Positions 18,001 to 23,075 of a stretch of 56,371 nucleotides of DNA are shown here, in pieces; the first letter of the stretch is position 1, and every line of letters starts with the position of its first letter. This DNA is from Pseudomonas sp. (GTDB taxonomy: Bacteria > Pseudomonadota > Gammaproteobacteria > Pseudomonadales > Pseudomonadaceae). The stretch spans positions 1 through 56,371 of the forward strand of contig NZ_JAUXXP010000033.1 of NCBI RefSeq assembly GCF_030684895.1, given 5' to 3'. Position numbers and translations under genes: made by a program. The notes under the pieces are model-generated. The model did not search any database, was not told where the DNA came from, and was given only the letters and a program-made list of their open reading frames with translations.

Positions 18001-19679
18001 CGGGTATCCAGACTAACGCGGGCTCGGCGGGCTCGGATTGGCCAGCAGCTTATGGCGGTAACACCGGTATTTCGGAAGAGCAGGTCTGGATCAATTTCCT
18101 GACTGCCAACAACATTCGCTCTTATGCATTGGGCATGGGCACGGGTGTCACAAGCAGTACTCTGGAGCCTATCGCCTATAACGGTGGCTCTTCGGGTGGT
18201 GCGATCAACGCCATAGTGGTGACTGATTTCGGCCAGTTGACCCAGACGCTGACTTCGCTGGCGCAGGCATCGCCACTGAGTGGCAACCTGGGTGATAACG
18301 GCGGTGGCTTTGGCGCCGACGGTGGTTATGTGCGTAGCTTGACCCTTGGGGCGACCACATACACCTATGACAAGGCAAGTAATACGGTCAACGGCGGCAG
18401 CCCGCTGGCGGGTAACACCTTGAACATTGCCCTGGGCAATGGTTCGAGCCTGGCCGTGAACATGCTGACCGGCAGTTACCTGTATACGCCGCCGAGCACC
18501 ATCACCACGGCTATTGCGCTGAGTATCGGCTTTACCCTGATGGACAATGATGGTGATTCAGCCAGTGCCAACCTGAGCATTGCCATCAGTGGCGGTAATC
18601 AGCCTTTGGTTATCCGTGATGATCTGGTGTTGAGCAATGTGGGAACTCAGTCTGGCTCTGATGTCATCGATATTCCGCGCTGGGCCTTGCTGGCCAACGA
18701 CACGGGTACTAACAGTTCGCTGTTGTCGGTGCTCTCGGTGGCAAGTGGTTCAAGCGGTACTCCTGCATTGAATGGCGACAACGTGCGCTTCACTGAGAAC
18801 GGAGGCTCTAATGCTGACGGTGGAACCTTCAGCTATACCACCAGCGCTGGTAGCGCCAACGTTGTGCTGGACCGCAGTTCAGCGGGCAGCAGCACCATTG
18901 ATGGCACTTTCCGCAATGAAATCCTGCTTGGGCGTGACGGTTCAAATGAGACGCTCAATGGTGGCGACGGTGATGACATTCTGATTGGTCTTGGTGGCAA
19001 CGACACCCTGAACGGCGGTAATGGCAACGACATCCTGGTCGGTGGCGCCGGCAACGATACGTTGAATGGTGGGGCAGGTATCGATACTGCAAGTTATATC
19101 GATGCAACCTCGGCTGTGACCGTCAATCTCGGTGTTGCCACTGCGCAGAATACCGGCGGGGCAGGGACTGACACCCTCAATAGCATCGAGAACCTGATCG
19201 GCTCGAATTTTAACGATACGCTTATTGGTGACAACAGCGCCAATCTGCTGATTGGTGGTGCTGGCAACGATATCCTGATCGGTAATGGTGGTGATGACAT
19301 CCTGATTGGTGGGGTGGGGGCCGATACCATGACTGGCGGAGCCGGCAAAGATACCTTCCTGTGGCAAAAAGGCGGTTTGGGCGGTGGAATGGATCACATC
19401 ACCGATTTCAATGTAGACACCGCAGGTGTTAACTCCGACATCCTGGATTTATCGCAGCTACTCTCGGGCGTAGGGACGAATCCGAATATTCTGCAGGATT
19501 ACCTGGACTTTGCTTTCTTAGGCACCACCACAACTATCAGTATCCGTACGGTAGCGGCGGGGCCCGTCGAGCAACAGGTGATGTTGGATAATGTGAACCT
19601 TTCGACGCTCTATGGTAGTAGTGACGAGGCTACTATCATCATGAATATGCTGGACGACAATGCGTTGAAAACAGCCTAA
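9078..19679 (+). CDS. Giant RTX biofilm adhesin, LapA-like, with two vWFA domains
   Basis: This 3,533-residue surface adhesin is a type I secretion substrate. The ATG at 9078 follows AGGA by seven bases and gives MATLIGVVSQVIGEV, the usual start of the retention module (residues 1-110). TAAG at 118-121, before a Gly-rich stretch, matches the LapG protease site. A VCBS-like domain and a diverged repeat follow, then four 199-200-residue repeats (10641-13031) and a DUF4114-like domain (about 13500-13970, WEDKTLTSDYDYNDV). Further repeats flank two vWFA domains (about 14850-15420 and 17620-18270), each with a MIDAS motif (DFSGS, DISGS). RTX nonapeptides (18920-19350) and a C-terminal secretion signal end the protein. 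It could equally be a MapA-type second adhesin. Confidence 0.93.
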   Translation: MATLIGVVSQVIGEVYAVAGDGTRRPLSEGDRVFAGEQIVTGAAGAIAVAMNNGQQLTLGRDSSLNLTEQMLAGSSNQQTPTADTPPAAPSDGDLTDVEKLQAAIEAGVDPTLEGEATAAGPGAGGAGGAGGVGGGHSFVLLSETGGALDPIIGFPTEGLNTGPEFPDPEPVAADGVPDSSPVIEIIYFDQEGSVVTGPGVVEEAALNSDAVTNLDGQAGSNPGSNAENVSGSLIINSPDGISAIQVLDKNGVWVNVQGGGVVQGVYGQLVFDAAGNWTYTLADNTLNHSIPDAVGADDQLLDPFFVRVIDGDGDVSPTVPLTIAIYDDGPSILRFEVSEQAGLLVVDESVGTGGSTKDESGYASNNDESSYSGSETGVIGYASFNLESIVSLAVDPGADGENLEARTFSLTLSEDGADSGLTATAGGPVLLSFVGGDGADAGDILGIADGGLVVFRISINSSTGAVSVTQYAAIHHGDDGNNHDSMAVIGEGLIGVTVKIFDNDGDSATSPIVELGSRIGFEDDGPQACIFLKGPWAQVTHDESAGLQNFLTSWWKPGDWDNDVNFVSVFNGVADKGGDIDPTGFARSLTPIVSTLGSSYGSDFAGATTVLSLELTGEPGSDSGLKTTDGTSINLYLEDGLVVGRVASGDFAGQAAFAVAIGADGSISIAQYMSLEHPVGGSSYDEAVTLAGKIKAVVTVTDGDGDVAVDKVSIGHVIAFEDDGPIATIKSVHGVRVVHDESHGLQNATATPTPAEDANDNDINGISSLFNSVVNRGGDLSPKGYAQSNGPLVTTAGSSYGQDQEGATSQLSLAVVGGNGADSGLATTAGFAIKLYVENSLVVGRIVGGPDAGKAAFAIAIGADGTVSVAQYVSLQHPIGGSSYDEAVSLAGKVQAVLTVTDGDGDVAVDKVNIGSAIRFEDDGPTAHINLKGPWADVTHDETAGLQNFWHTWALGDITDNDVAYLSVFDGVTDKGTDISPTGFAKSATPVVTTLGSSYGEDEEGATTQLSLIVKNGNGDDSGLRTTDGHSITLHLEGALIVGRIVGGVDAGKAAFAIAIGADGSLSLAQYVSLEHPIGGSSYDEAVNLAGKIQAVVTVTDGDGDVAVDKVDIGSVIRFEDDGPTANISLVRNAGVTHDESAGLQNAVATPLIPGDANDNDVADLSALFAAVGTPGTGLDPVGYAQSSGAVVSIAGSSTGQDDEGATTVLSLALQGSNGMDSGLKTTDGSTIRLHVEGDLVVGRVDGGADNGKAAFAVAIGSDGTLSVAQYISLKHPDGSNADESLSLSGKVKAVLTITDGDGDVAVDKVDIGHVIRFEDDAPTAGQVTAAVVLDDEGLVGGINGGPGDVAGAATSTSGNLAFNAGADGLKSIVLSGPISLGSEAVTSNWDAPSNTLTISSTRGALLTVVLTDPASGAYTINLLQPLMHPVSGTEDDITLNIGYTVTDGDNDSATGSLVVTIDDDTPTIQVGNIGVTSFVTFQGTDAGYSNSYGYYNKAPDGSPIDGKVIWANVHAQSVGDVADLNGLDPANTGFFIIPNGGANAGLTNGSVVTFEFVAGQWQAKLGGVPLVGADGANVLFSDASLNPGGSHLQDTGNAGNQNWEDKTLTSDYDYNDVSTNVTWGSALQVDESNFHIDATANFSGVFNVQPGADGLQSLTYNLSVQNANSGLVDTETNQAVILSLNAGVIEGRTSISNQLVFTLSVDATGTVTLDQIRAIVHPTGDPDEAKFLGAGHVSLNAVVTDGDGDQASASLDIGTVISFKDDGPSVLPNALVQLDDDALVNGIPGGVGDDADSINASGTLGHSFGADGAGSLQWLTSGAPAGFTYELSGSNLLVKQGSTTVLTVTLNQSNGAYTVTQNAPIQHATADQENNQAFTLSYQVIDKDGDTATGSLSINVDDDTPQAQDDIATVQASQGKDFNVAFVLDFSGSIDNTELNTMLQAVRAAGQALFNGTTGDVTIKIIAFSGTATSYAAVTDYAAFSTLIGSLNPADGGTRPFNGQTDFTAAIQETMAVYTPTAGASNQVFFISDGNPNEQTGSGGNSLSNATAAAWNGFVNGPVGVSVTAIGVGNGINIARLQDVDLDGVGAPILVGDFNGLVGTLLGQIGALVSGNVLLGSDGVAGGGDDDAFGADGPGYIQSIVINNITYVWNGTSTITPSVGPAIAGSQLSNIATAEGGKLSFNFSTGAWTYQAPSVAGDKTETFTYTIVDKDGDPSSANLTVYVVDSGPVIAKVDEDELSGGITDGDAVTAVATGSVTELVVGSAAGVQFSLSSNTAGLPAASSGGTGLVYSVSGDTLTAKAGAATVFTLQVQSNGDYTFTLSGPLDHPLANGDDDELLVLNFASILVASNGVNPVTLVGDFLVHIEDDIPTITAAQAAAGSLQVDETNLLVDATTNFSGAFSSAYGADGAGSLSYSLNVSAAGANSGLVDSATNQSILLYKEGANIVGKVGGAGGAVSFVVSVNSTTGNVTLDQQRALMHTPDTGPDQAVSLASANLVQLVATITDKDGDTASATLNLGSAISFRDDAPSISAGQALAGSLQVDETNLAGNATANFSAAFTSVYGADGAGSLVYSLNVSAAGANSGLVDSATNQSILLYKEGVNIVGKVGGAGGAVSFVVSVNSTTGVVTLDQQRALMHTPNDGPDQAISLSSANLVQLVATITDKDGDSASATLNLGNAISFKDDAPTAGSNPIALLDDDALPGGLAGGTGDDANAANTNGTLSFTYGADGAGSVQWLTTGNPSGFTYELSGSNLLVKQGATTVLTVTLNSATGAYSVTQNAPIMHEPGGAENNQAFTLNYSVTDKDGDQAIGSLNINVDDDSPVAKDIDRSGQANVGIKTNLMVVLDISGSMDDGSGVGSMTRLQAAKNALLELFEQYEALGAVKVTLVTFGSNATTNQVWVDIATAKSAVLALSSSGNTNYDAALINAINAFGQTGSSGGKLSGSDVQNVAYFLSDGAPNRPTGDSGIQTNAGSAGSDWPAAYGGNTGISEEQVWINFLTANNIRSYALGMGTGVTSSTLEPIAYNGGSSGGAINAIVVTDFGQLTQTLTSLAQASPLSGNLGDNGGGFGADGGYVRSLTLGATTYTYDKASNTVNGGSPLAGNTLNIALGNGSSLAVNMLTGSYLYTPPSTITTAIALSIGFTLMDNDGDSASANLSIAISGGNQPLVIRDDLVLSNVGTQSGSDVIDIPRWALLANDTGTNSSLLSVLSVASGSSGTPALNGDNVRFTENGGSNADGGTFSYTTSAGSANVVLDRSSAGSSTIDGTFRNEILLGRDGSNETLNGGDGDDILIGLGGNDTLNGGNGNDILVGGAGNDTLNGGAGIDTASYIDATSAVTVNLGVATAQNTGGAGTDTLNSIENLIGSNFNDTLIGDNSANLLIGGAGNDILIGNGGDDILIGGVGADTMTGGAGKDTFLWQKGGLGGGMDHITDFNVDTAGVNSDILDLSQLLSGVGTNPNILQDYLDFAFLGTTTTISIRTVAAGPVEQQVMLDNVNLSTLYGSSDEATIIMNMLDDNALKTA
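9429..9440 (+). other. Predicted LapG cleavage site (TA|AG) in the adhesin
   Basis: Codons 118-121 encode Thr-Ala-Ala-Gly. LapG-type periplasmic cysteine proteases cut LapA-like adhesins between the two alanines of this motif to release them from the cell. The site sits just after the retention module and before a glycine-rich stretch and HSFV, as in LapA. No lapG or lapD gene is in this window. Confidence 0.72.
10641..13031 (+). repeat. Four tandem 199-200-codon repeats in the adhesin (A-B-A-B pattern)
   Basis: Units start at the FEDDGP motif at 10641, 11238, 11838 and 12435, and the array ends at 13031, giving steps of 597, 600, 597 and 597 bp. Units 1 and 3 share LKGPWA, GLQNF and PTGFA. 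Units 2 and 4 share GLQNA, DANDND and GYAQS. The alternation implies duplication of a two-unit block. All units share the DGDGDVAVDKV and SLxHP cores of T1SS-143-type repeats. Confidence 0.88.
16240..17150 (+). repeat. Pair of 159-codon repeats with near-identical DNA core
   Basis: Two consecutive repeat units starting near SLQVDETN are offset by 477 bp. A core of about 105 bp (from 16381 and from 16858) differs at only three positions. This is much closer than the other repeats in the gene and suggests a recent duplication or gene conversion. Confidence 0.82.
18920..19350 (+). repeat. RTX calcium-binding nonapeptide repeats
   Basis: Two blocks of GGxGxDxLx repeats (for example GGDGDDILIG, GGNGNDILV, GGAGNDTLNG and, further on, GGAGNDILIG) are separated by a non-repeat segment. 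Such repeats bind calcium outside the cell and drive C-terminal folding during type I export. Confidence 0.92.
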
Positions 19680-19683
19680 GAGC

Positions 19684-19722
19684 GCGGAGGCTCGCCGGTA
19701 CACGGCGAGCCTCCGCTTGTTT
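19684..19722 (+). terminator. Rho-independent terminator after the adhesin
   Basis: A perfect 14-bp GC-rich stem (19684-19697 with 19703-19716) with a five-base loop is followed by TTGTTT. It begins four bases after the adhesin stop codon. Confidence 0.88.
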
Positions 19723-19757
19723 CGGATCAGCAGTTAGGTGTGGACTGCGTATATATC

Positions 19758-19796
19758 ATCAGCCCGCGACCGTAGAGGAAGCGGGCTGATTTTTTA
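19758..19796 (+). terminator. Second terminator-like hairpin downstream of the adhesin
   Basis: A 10-bp stem ATCAGCCCGC / GCGGGCTGAT (19758-19767 and 19781-19790) with a 13-base loop is followed by TTTTTT. It backs up the first terminator 40 bp upstream. The reverse strand lacks a good T-tract. Confidence 0.72.
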
Positions 19797-19913
19797 ACGG
19801 CCCAATACTTATCGCGCAGATAGTTACTCAGGTGAGCATGTGCAACTGATTTGCACATGAGTTGCTGAATTTATAGGGAGAAATTCAGCTATGAGAAACC
19901 ACGGTATGGTGGC

Positions 19914-20792
19914 TTAGGTCTGTAGTTGTCGCAGATACGCCACCACATCCGGAGCACCCGCCAAGCGTAGACCTTCTCCCAGGGCTGTAGCCTCGGTTGA
20001 ATGCTTGGGCAGCAGGAGAAACTCCGGTGAGCCAGGACCGCCCAGCAGGGACAGGCGCGCATAGGGCAGGCCGTTATCCAGCAGCAGTGCCATAAACGCA
20101 GGATCACTCCAGGCTGCGTTGGGCATGCCCAGTACATGGTAGTGCTGTTGCAGGTTGCTGAGGCCTTGCTCACTCAAGCGGTAATGGTTGAGTTCGGCCG
20201 GAAGGTTGACCTCCAGCTCGCGCCTGCGCGCGTAGGCAATGGCGCAGGCGAAGGCTTCGCTATGATGTTCGCCGGCCCAGAAAACCCGCTCGCCACGCCA
20301 GCTGGCTTGGCGCAGGATGATGCGTTCACCCGCAAGAAAGCGTGGTAGCGCCTGGCTGATGGCTTTGACGAAGTCCTTGTAGCTGATGATGCGTACCTGA
20401 CGGCAGGGTTCGCTGGCAGCGAAGACTTCGAAGCTGGTGTGGCTGGCCTGTAGAGGGTTGCAGGTCGATAGGCCGTCGATCATGCGCAGATCGAACGATG
20501 TCAGCTGCTGCTCTTGCGCTTCGATCACTCGCACCAACATGGCGTGGGCTTGCGCCTTGTCTTCCTGGACTGGGCCGGAGAGTGCGCTGCGGGGCAGGTC
20601 TACCAAGCGGTGTAATTGTGGGCCGTCTTGCCAACAGATACTTTCACGCAGTTGCGGCAGAGGGCTGAAGGGCAGGCGAAGCTGGCTGGCGCGCTCCAGT
20701 ATCTGGCGTTGTCCACGACCGATAAGGCCTAGCCGTTGCGCTAAGGCACCGAGGCGTGAGCTGAGGGTGGAGGGCTGCTCAGACAGACTCAT
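19914..20792 (-). CDS. Conserved hypothetical protein (possibly DUF6685 family)
   Basis: This 292-residue soluble protein has no signal peptide or transmembrane segment that I can see. Its sequence (for example RMIDGLSTCNPLQASHTSFEVF and the RIISYKDFVKAI segment) recalls an uncharacterised Pseudomonas family that I think is DUF6685, but I am not sure of the name. No catalytic motif is evident. The region before the ATG has no strong Shine-Dalgarno sequence. It diverges from the DUF2835 gene across a spacer that contains a 75-bp repeat element. Function unknown. Confidence 0.7.
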   Translation of the reverse strand: MSLSEQPSTLSSRLGALAQRLGLIGRGQRQILERASQLRLPFSPLPQLRESICWQDGPQLHRLVDLPRSALSGPVQEDKAQAHAMLVRVIEAQEQQLTSFDLRMIDGLSTCNPLQASHTSFEVFAASEPCRQVRIISYKDFVKAISQALPRFLAGERIILRQASWRGERVFWAGEHHSEAFACAIAYARRRELEVNLPAELNHYRLSEQGLSNLQQHYHVLGMPNAAWSDPAFMALLLDNGLPYARLSLLGGPGSPEFLLLPKHSTEATALGEGLRLAGAPDVVAYLRQLQT

Positions 20793-20885
20793 AGCCAGGT
20801 ACGAACTCCGAAATCACCATTGCCAGTTTGGCAGAGCCCGCGCGGCACTGCACAGGCTTTATCGGCTGTGCCGACAGGTTTTTTA

Positions 20886-20960
20886 TGGCCTGACATCCCT
20901 GGCGGCCACCCTTCGGGCCGTCGCTGCGCGATGTTAAAAATGGCTCCCAGCCATTTTTTA
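20886..20960 (+). repeat. 75-bp intergenic repeat element, copy A
   Basis: This copy matches 36025-36099 closely over its first 55 bases (TGGCCTG, GGCGGCCACCC, TTCGGGCCGTCGCTG). It ends in a hairpin AAAAATGGCT-CCC-AGCCATTTTT (20936-20958). The hairpin sequence differs from the other copy in both arms together, so pairing is kept. It lies between the divergent DUF6685-like and DUF2835 genes and could form a terminator-like structure. Confidence 0.8.
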
Positions 20961-21017
20961 CCGGGCATACGCGCCGCGTATGGCAAGATTGATGCAGTCA
21001 GTTGCAAAGGTGCCTCC

Positions 21018-21239
21018 ATGCCCAGTTTGGTGTTTGATATTGCGTTACCGGCCGAGCGCTTGCGTGTGGTCTATCAAGGGCGTGCCAACCGGATATTAGT
21101 GCAAAGTCGCGATGGGCGGAGTGTCAGTGTGCCGGCCCACCATTTTCGGCCATTTCTGACTCATGAAGGTGTCTATGGTTCCTTCGCGCTTGAGTTCAGT
21201 GCGGCCGGTGAGTTGCTCAGCTTGCGCCGCTTGAGCTGA
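21018..21239 (+). CDS. DUF2835 family small protein
   Basis: This 73-residue protein matches the DUF2835 family in length and pattern ([52 protein letters not shown]). The family is found in gammaproteobacteria next to housekeeping genes and has no known function; the fold looks mostly beta. The open frame extends to 20820, but only the ATG at 21018, with AAAGGTG upstream, gives the family-length product and leaves the 75-bp repeat outside the gene. It lies 80 bp before pyrD in the same direction and may be co-transcribed with it. Confidence 0.84.
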   Translation: MPSLVFDIALPAERLRVVYQGRANRILVQSRDGRSVSVPAHHFRPFLTHEGVYGSFALEFSAAGELLSLRRLS

Positions 21240-21319
21240 TAGCGCCGTGCGCCTCGCCTATCAGGCGCGCAGCCGGCTATAATCGCGGCCTTTGTAACTT
21301 TATCGAGCTAAGCCTGCCC

Positions 21320-22348
21320 ATGTATACCCTGGCCCGCGAGCTGCTGTTCAAACTTTCCCCCGAAGCCTCCCATGAACTGTCTATCGATTTGATCGGTGCC
21401 GGCGGTCGTCTGGGGCTTAACGGTTTACTGACCAAGAGCCCGGTCGCGCTGCCGGTCAAGGTGATGGGGCTGGCGTTTCCCAACCCGGTCGGATTGGCAG
21501 CCGGTTTGGACAAGAACGGCGACGCCATTGATGGTTTTGCTCAGCTGGGCTTCGGTTTTGTGGAAATCGGCACCGTGACGCCGCGCCCGCAACCGGGCAA
21601 TCCCAAACCACGGCTGTTTCGCTTGCCTGAGGCCGAGGCAATCATCAATCGCATGGGCTTCAACAACCACGGCGTTGATCACCTGCTGGCCCGTGTGCAG
21701 GCAGCCAAATACAAGGGCGTGCTGGGCATCAATATCGGCAAGAACTTCGATACCCCAGTCGAGAACGCCGTGGATGACTACCTGCTGTGTCTGGATAAGG
21801 TCTATCAACACGCCAGCTACGTCACCGTTAACGTCAGCTCGCCGAATACGCCTGGGCTGCGCAGCTTGCAGTTTGGTGACTCGCTCAAGCAGTTGCTCGA
21901 AGCCCTGCGCAAGCGCCAGGAAGATCTGGCCGCGCAGTACGGCAAGCGTGTGCCGCTGGCGATCAAAATCGCGCCAGACATGAGCGATGAAGAAACCATC
22001 GAAGTGGCCAATGCGCTGGTTGAAGCCGGCATGGATGCGGTGATCGCCACCAACACCACCCTGGGCCGCGAAGGTGTGCATGGGCTGGAGTGTGCCGACG
22101 AGGCAGGTGGATTGTCCGGTGCGCCGGTGCGCGAGAAGAGCACGCACATTGTTCAGGTGTTGGCTGGTGAGTTGAAAGGCCGTTTGCCGATCATCGCCGT
22201 GGGTGGCATTACCGAGGGCAAGCATGCGGCTGAGAAGATCGCCGCCGGTGCCAGCCTGGTGCAGATTTATTCTGGCTTTATCTACAAGGGCCCGGCATTG
22301 ATCCGCGAAGCGGTGGATGCAATCGCGGCGCTGCCACACAAGGCCTGA
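21320..22348 (+). CDS. pyrD: Dihydroorotate dehydrogenase (quinone), class 2
   Basis: This membrane-associated flavoprotein oxidises dihydroorotate to orotate with ubiquinone, the fourth step of pyrimidine synthesis. Its 342 residues are normal for class 2. The N-terminal helical membrane-binding segment ([19 protein letters not shown]) is present, followed by the FMN barrel with [13 protein letters not shown], the catalytic serine loop [12 protein letters not shown], and phosphate-binding GGITEG and [10 protein letters not shown]. The gene is intact and precedes rmf on the opposite strand. Confidence 0.97.
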   Translation: MYTLARELLFKLSPEASHELSIDLIGAGGRLGLNGLLTKSPVALPVKVMGLAFPNPVGLAAGLDKNGDAIDGFAQLGFGFVEIGTVTPRPQPGNPKPRLFRLPEAEAIINRMGFNNHGVDHLLARVQAAKYKGVLGINIGKNFDTPVENAVDDYLLCLDKVYQHASYVTVNVSSPNTPGLRSLQFGDSLKQLLEALRKRQEDLAAQYGKRVPLAIKIAPDMSDEETIEVANALVEAGMDAVIATNTTLGREGVHGLECADEAGGLSGAPVREKSTHIVQVLAGELKGRLPIIAVGGITEGKHAAEKIAAGASLVQIYSGFIYKGPALIREAVDAIAALPHKA

Positions 22349-22349
22349 A

Positions 22350-22376
22350 ACTAAAAAGGGCTCCCTAAAGGAGCCC
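22350..22376 (-). terminator. Rho-independent terminator of rmf
   Basis: A 7-bp stem GGGCTCC / GGAGCCC (22358-22364 and 22370-22376) with loop CTAAA is followed, read on the minus strand, by TTTTTAG. On the plus strand no T-tract follows, so it serves rmf and not pyrD. Confidence 0.78.
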
Positions 22377-22434
22377 CTGGGCTCGCGCCCGCCGCTCGGA
22401 TGGAGCGCGCATGGTGAGTCGGTAGGTTCCTGAA

Positions 22435-22650
22435 TCAGCCGACAGCGTGAAGTTCGTTGAGTCGATGGATGCCGGCGGTGCCGGTCATGCCGTCCCAATT
22501 GTCACCGCGGCCTTCGCGCCAGCCGTTTAACCAGGCTTGGCGGACAGAGGGGAGGGTGAATGGACAGAGTTCGCGGGATTTACCACTGATGCCGTATTGA
22601 TAGCCGCGCAAAAAAGCTCTTTCTAACGGATCACGCTTAAGTCTTCTCAT
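22435..22650 (-). CDS. rmf: Ribosome modulation factor
   Basis: This 71-residue basic protein causes ribosomes to pair into inactive 100S dimers in stationary phase or under stress. The sequence matches the family: MRRLKRDPLERAFLRGYQYG, then RELCPF and RQAWLNGWREGRGDNWDGM. The length is normal for Pseudomonas, where the C-terminal tail is longer than in E. coli. It is a single-gene unit with its own terminator and a 425-bp upstream region shared with rlmKL. Confidence 0.95.
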   Translation of the reverse strand: MRRLKRDPLERAFLRGYQYGISGKSRELCPFTLPSVRQAWLNGWREGRGDNWDGMTGTAGIHRLNELHAVG

Positions 22651-23075
22651 AGGGTGAAGCCCTCAATGTTGACTGTTATGTCCCTTAGACCTTGTAGCAA
22701 GGCCAGGCAGAAACGTTCTGCCTACGGAGTCCGCTGCCGGCGTCGCGAGCCTCCTTGCCAGCACCGTTGCAGTGCTGGCCTAGGTAGATTTCTAACGAAT
22801 GCGCGGGTGCCTGTGAATGACCGTTTCGTCATAAGGCCGTAACCTTTTTGAGGGTCGGGCCATAAGGCGTTATGGCAAACGTCCGGATTTTTCGCTGTAG
22901 CGCCTATGCTGTGGGCGTATGCGCCGGGTGTGCTGGTGTTTTGCTATCGCGAATTAATTGCGATTGAGACTGTTGTTTATTCCGACGAAGGGTCGCGCTG
23001 CGACGCTTTGTCACTTATTTTGGCCGTGCTGATTGGTCTGCGCGCCGTTGATTGCCTTAGGCACTGGAAACTCCC
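22651..23075. promoter_or_regulatory. Divergent intergenic region between rmf and rlmKL
   Basis: No convincing gene lies in these 425 bp. Visible elements are an inverted repeat GCCATAA-N4-TTATGGC (22859-22876), with a related CATAAGGCCGTAACC just upstream, and a near-palindrome ATCGC-GAATTAATT-GCGAT (22946-22964) in an AT-rich patch. Promoters for rmf and rlmKL must lie here; I cannot assign -35 and -10 boxes with confidence. Confidence 0.5.

Noticed and set aside
21425..22498. Long open frame antisense to pyrD (357 codons)
   Set aside because: It mirrors a well-supported gene in GC-rich DNA and has no family-like motif.
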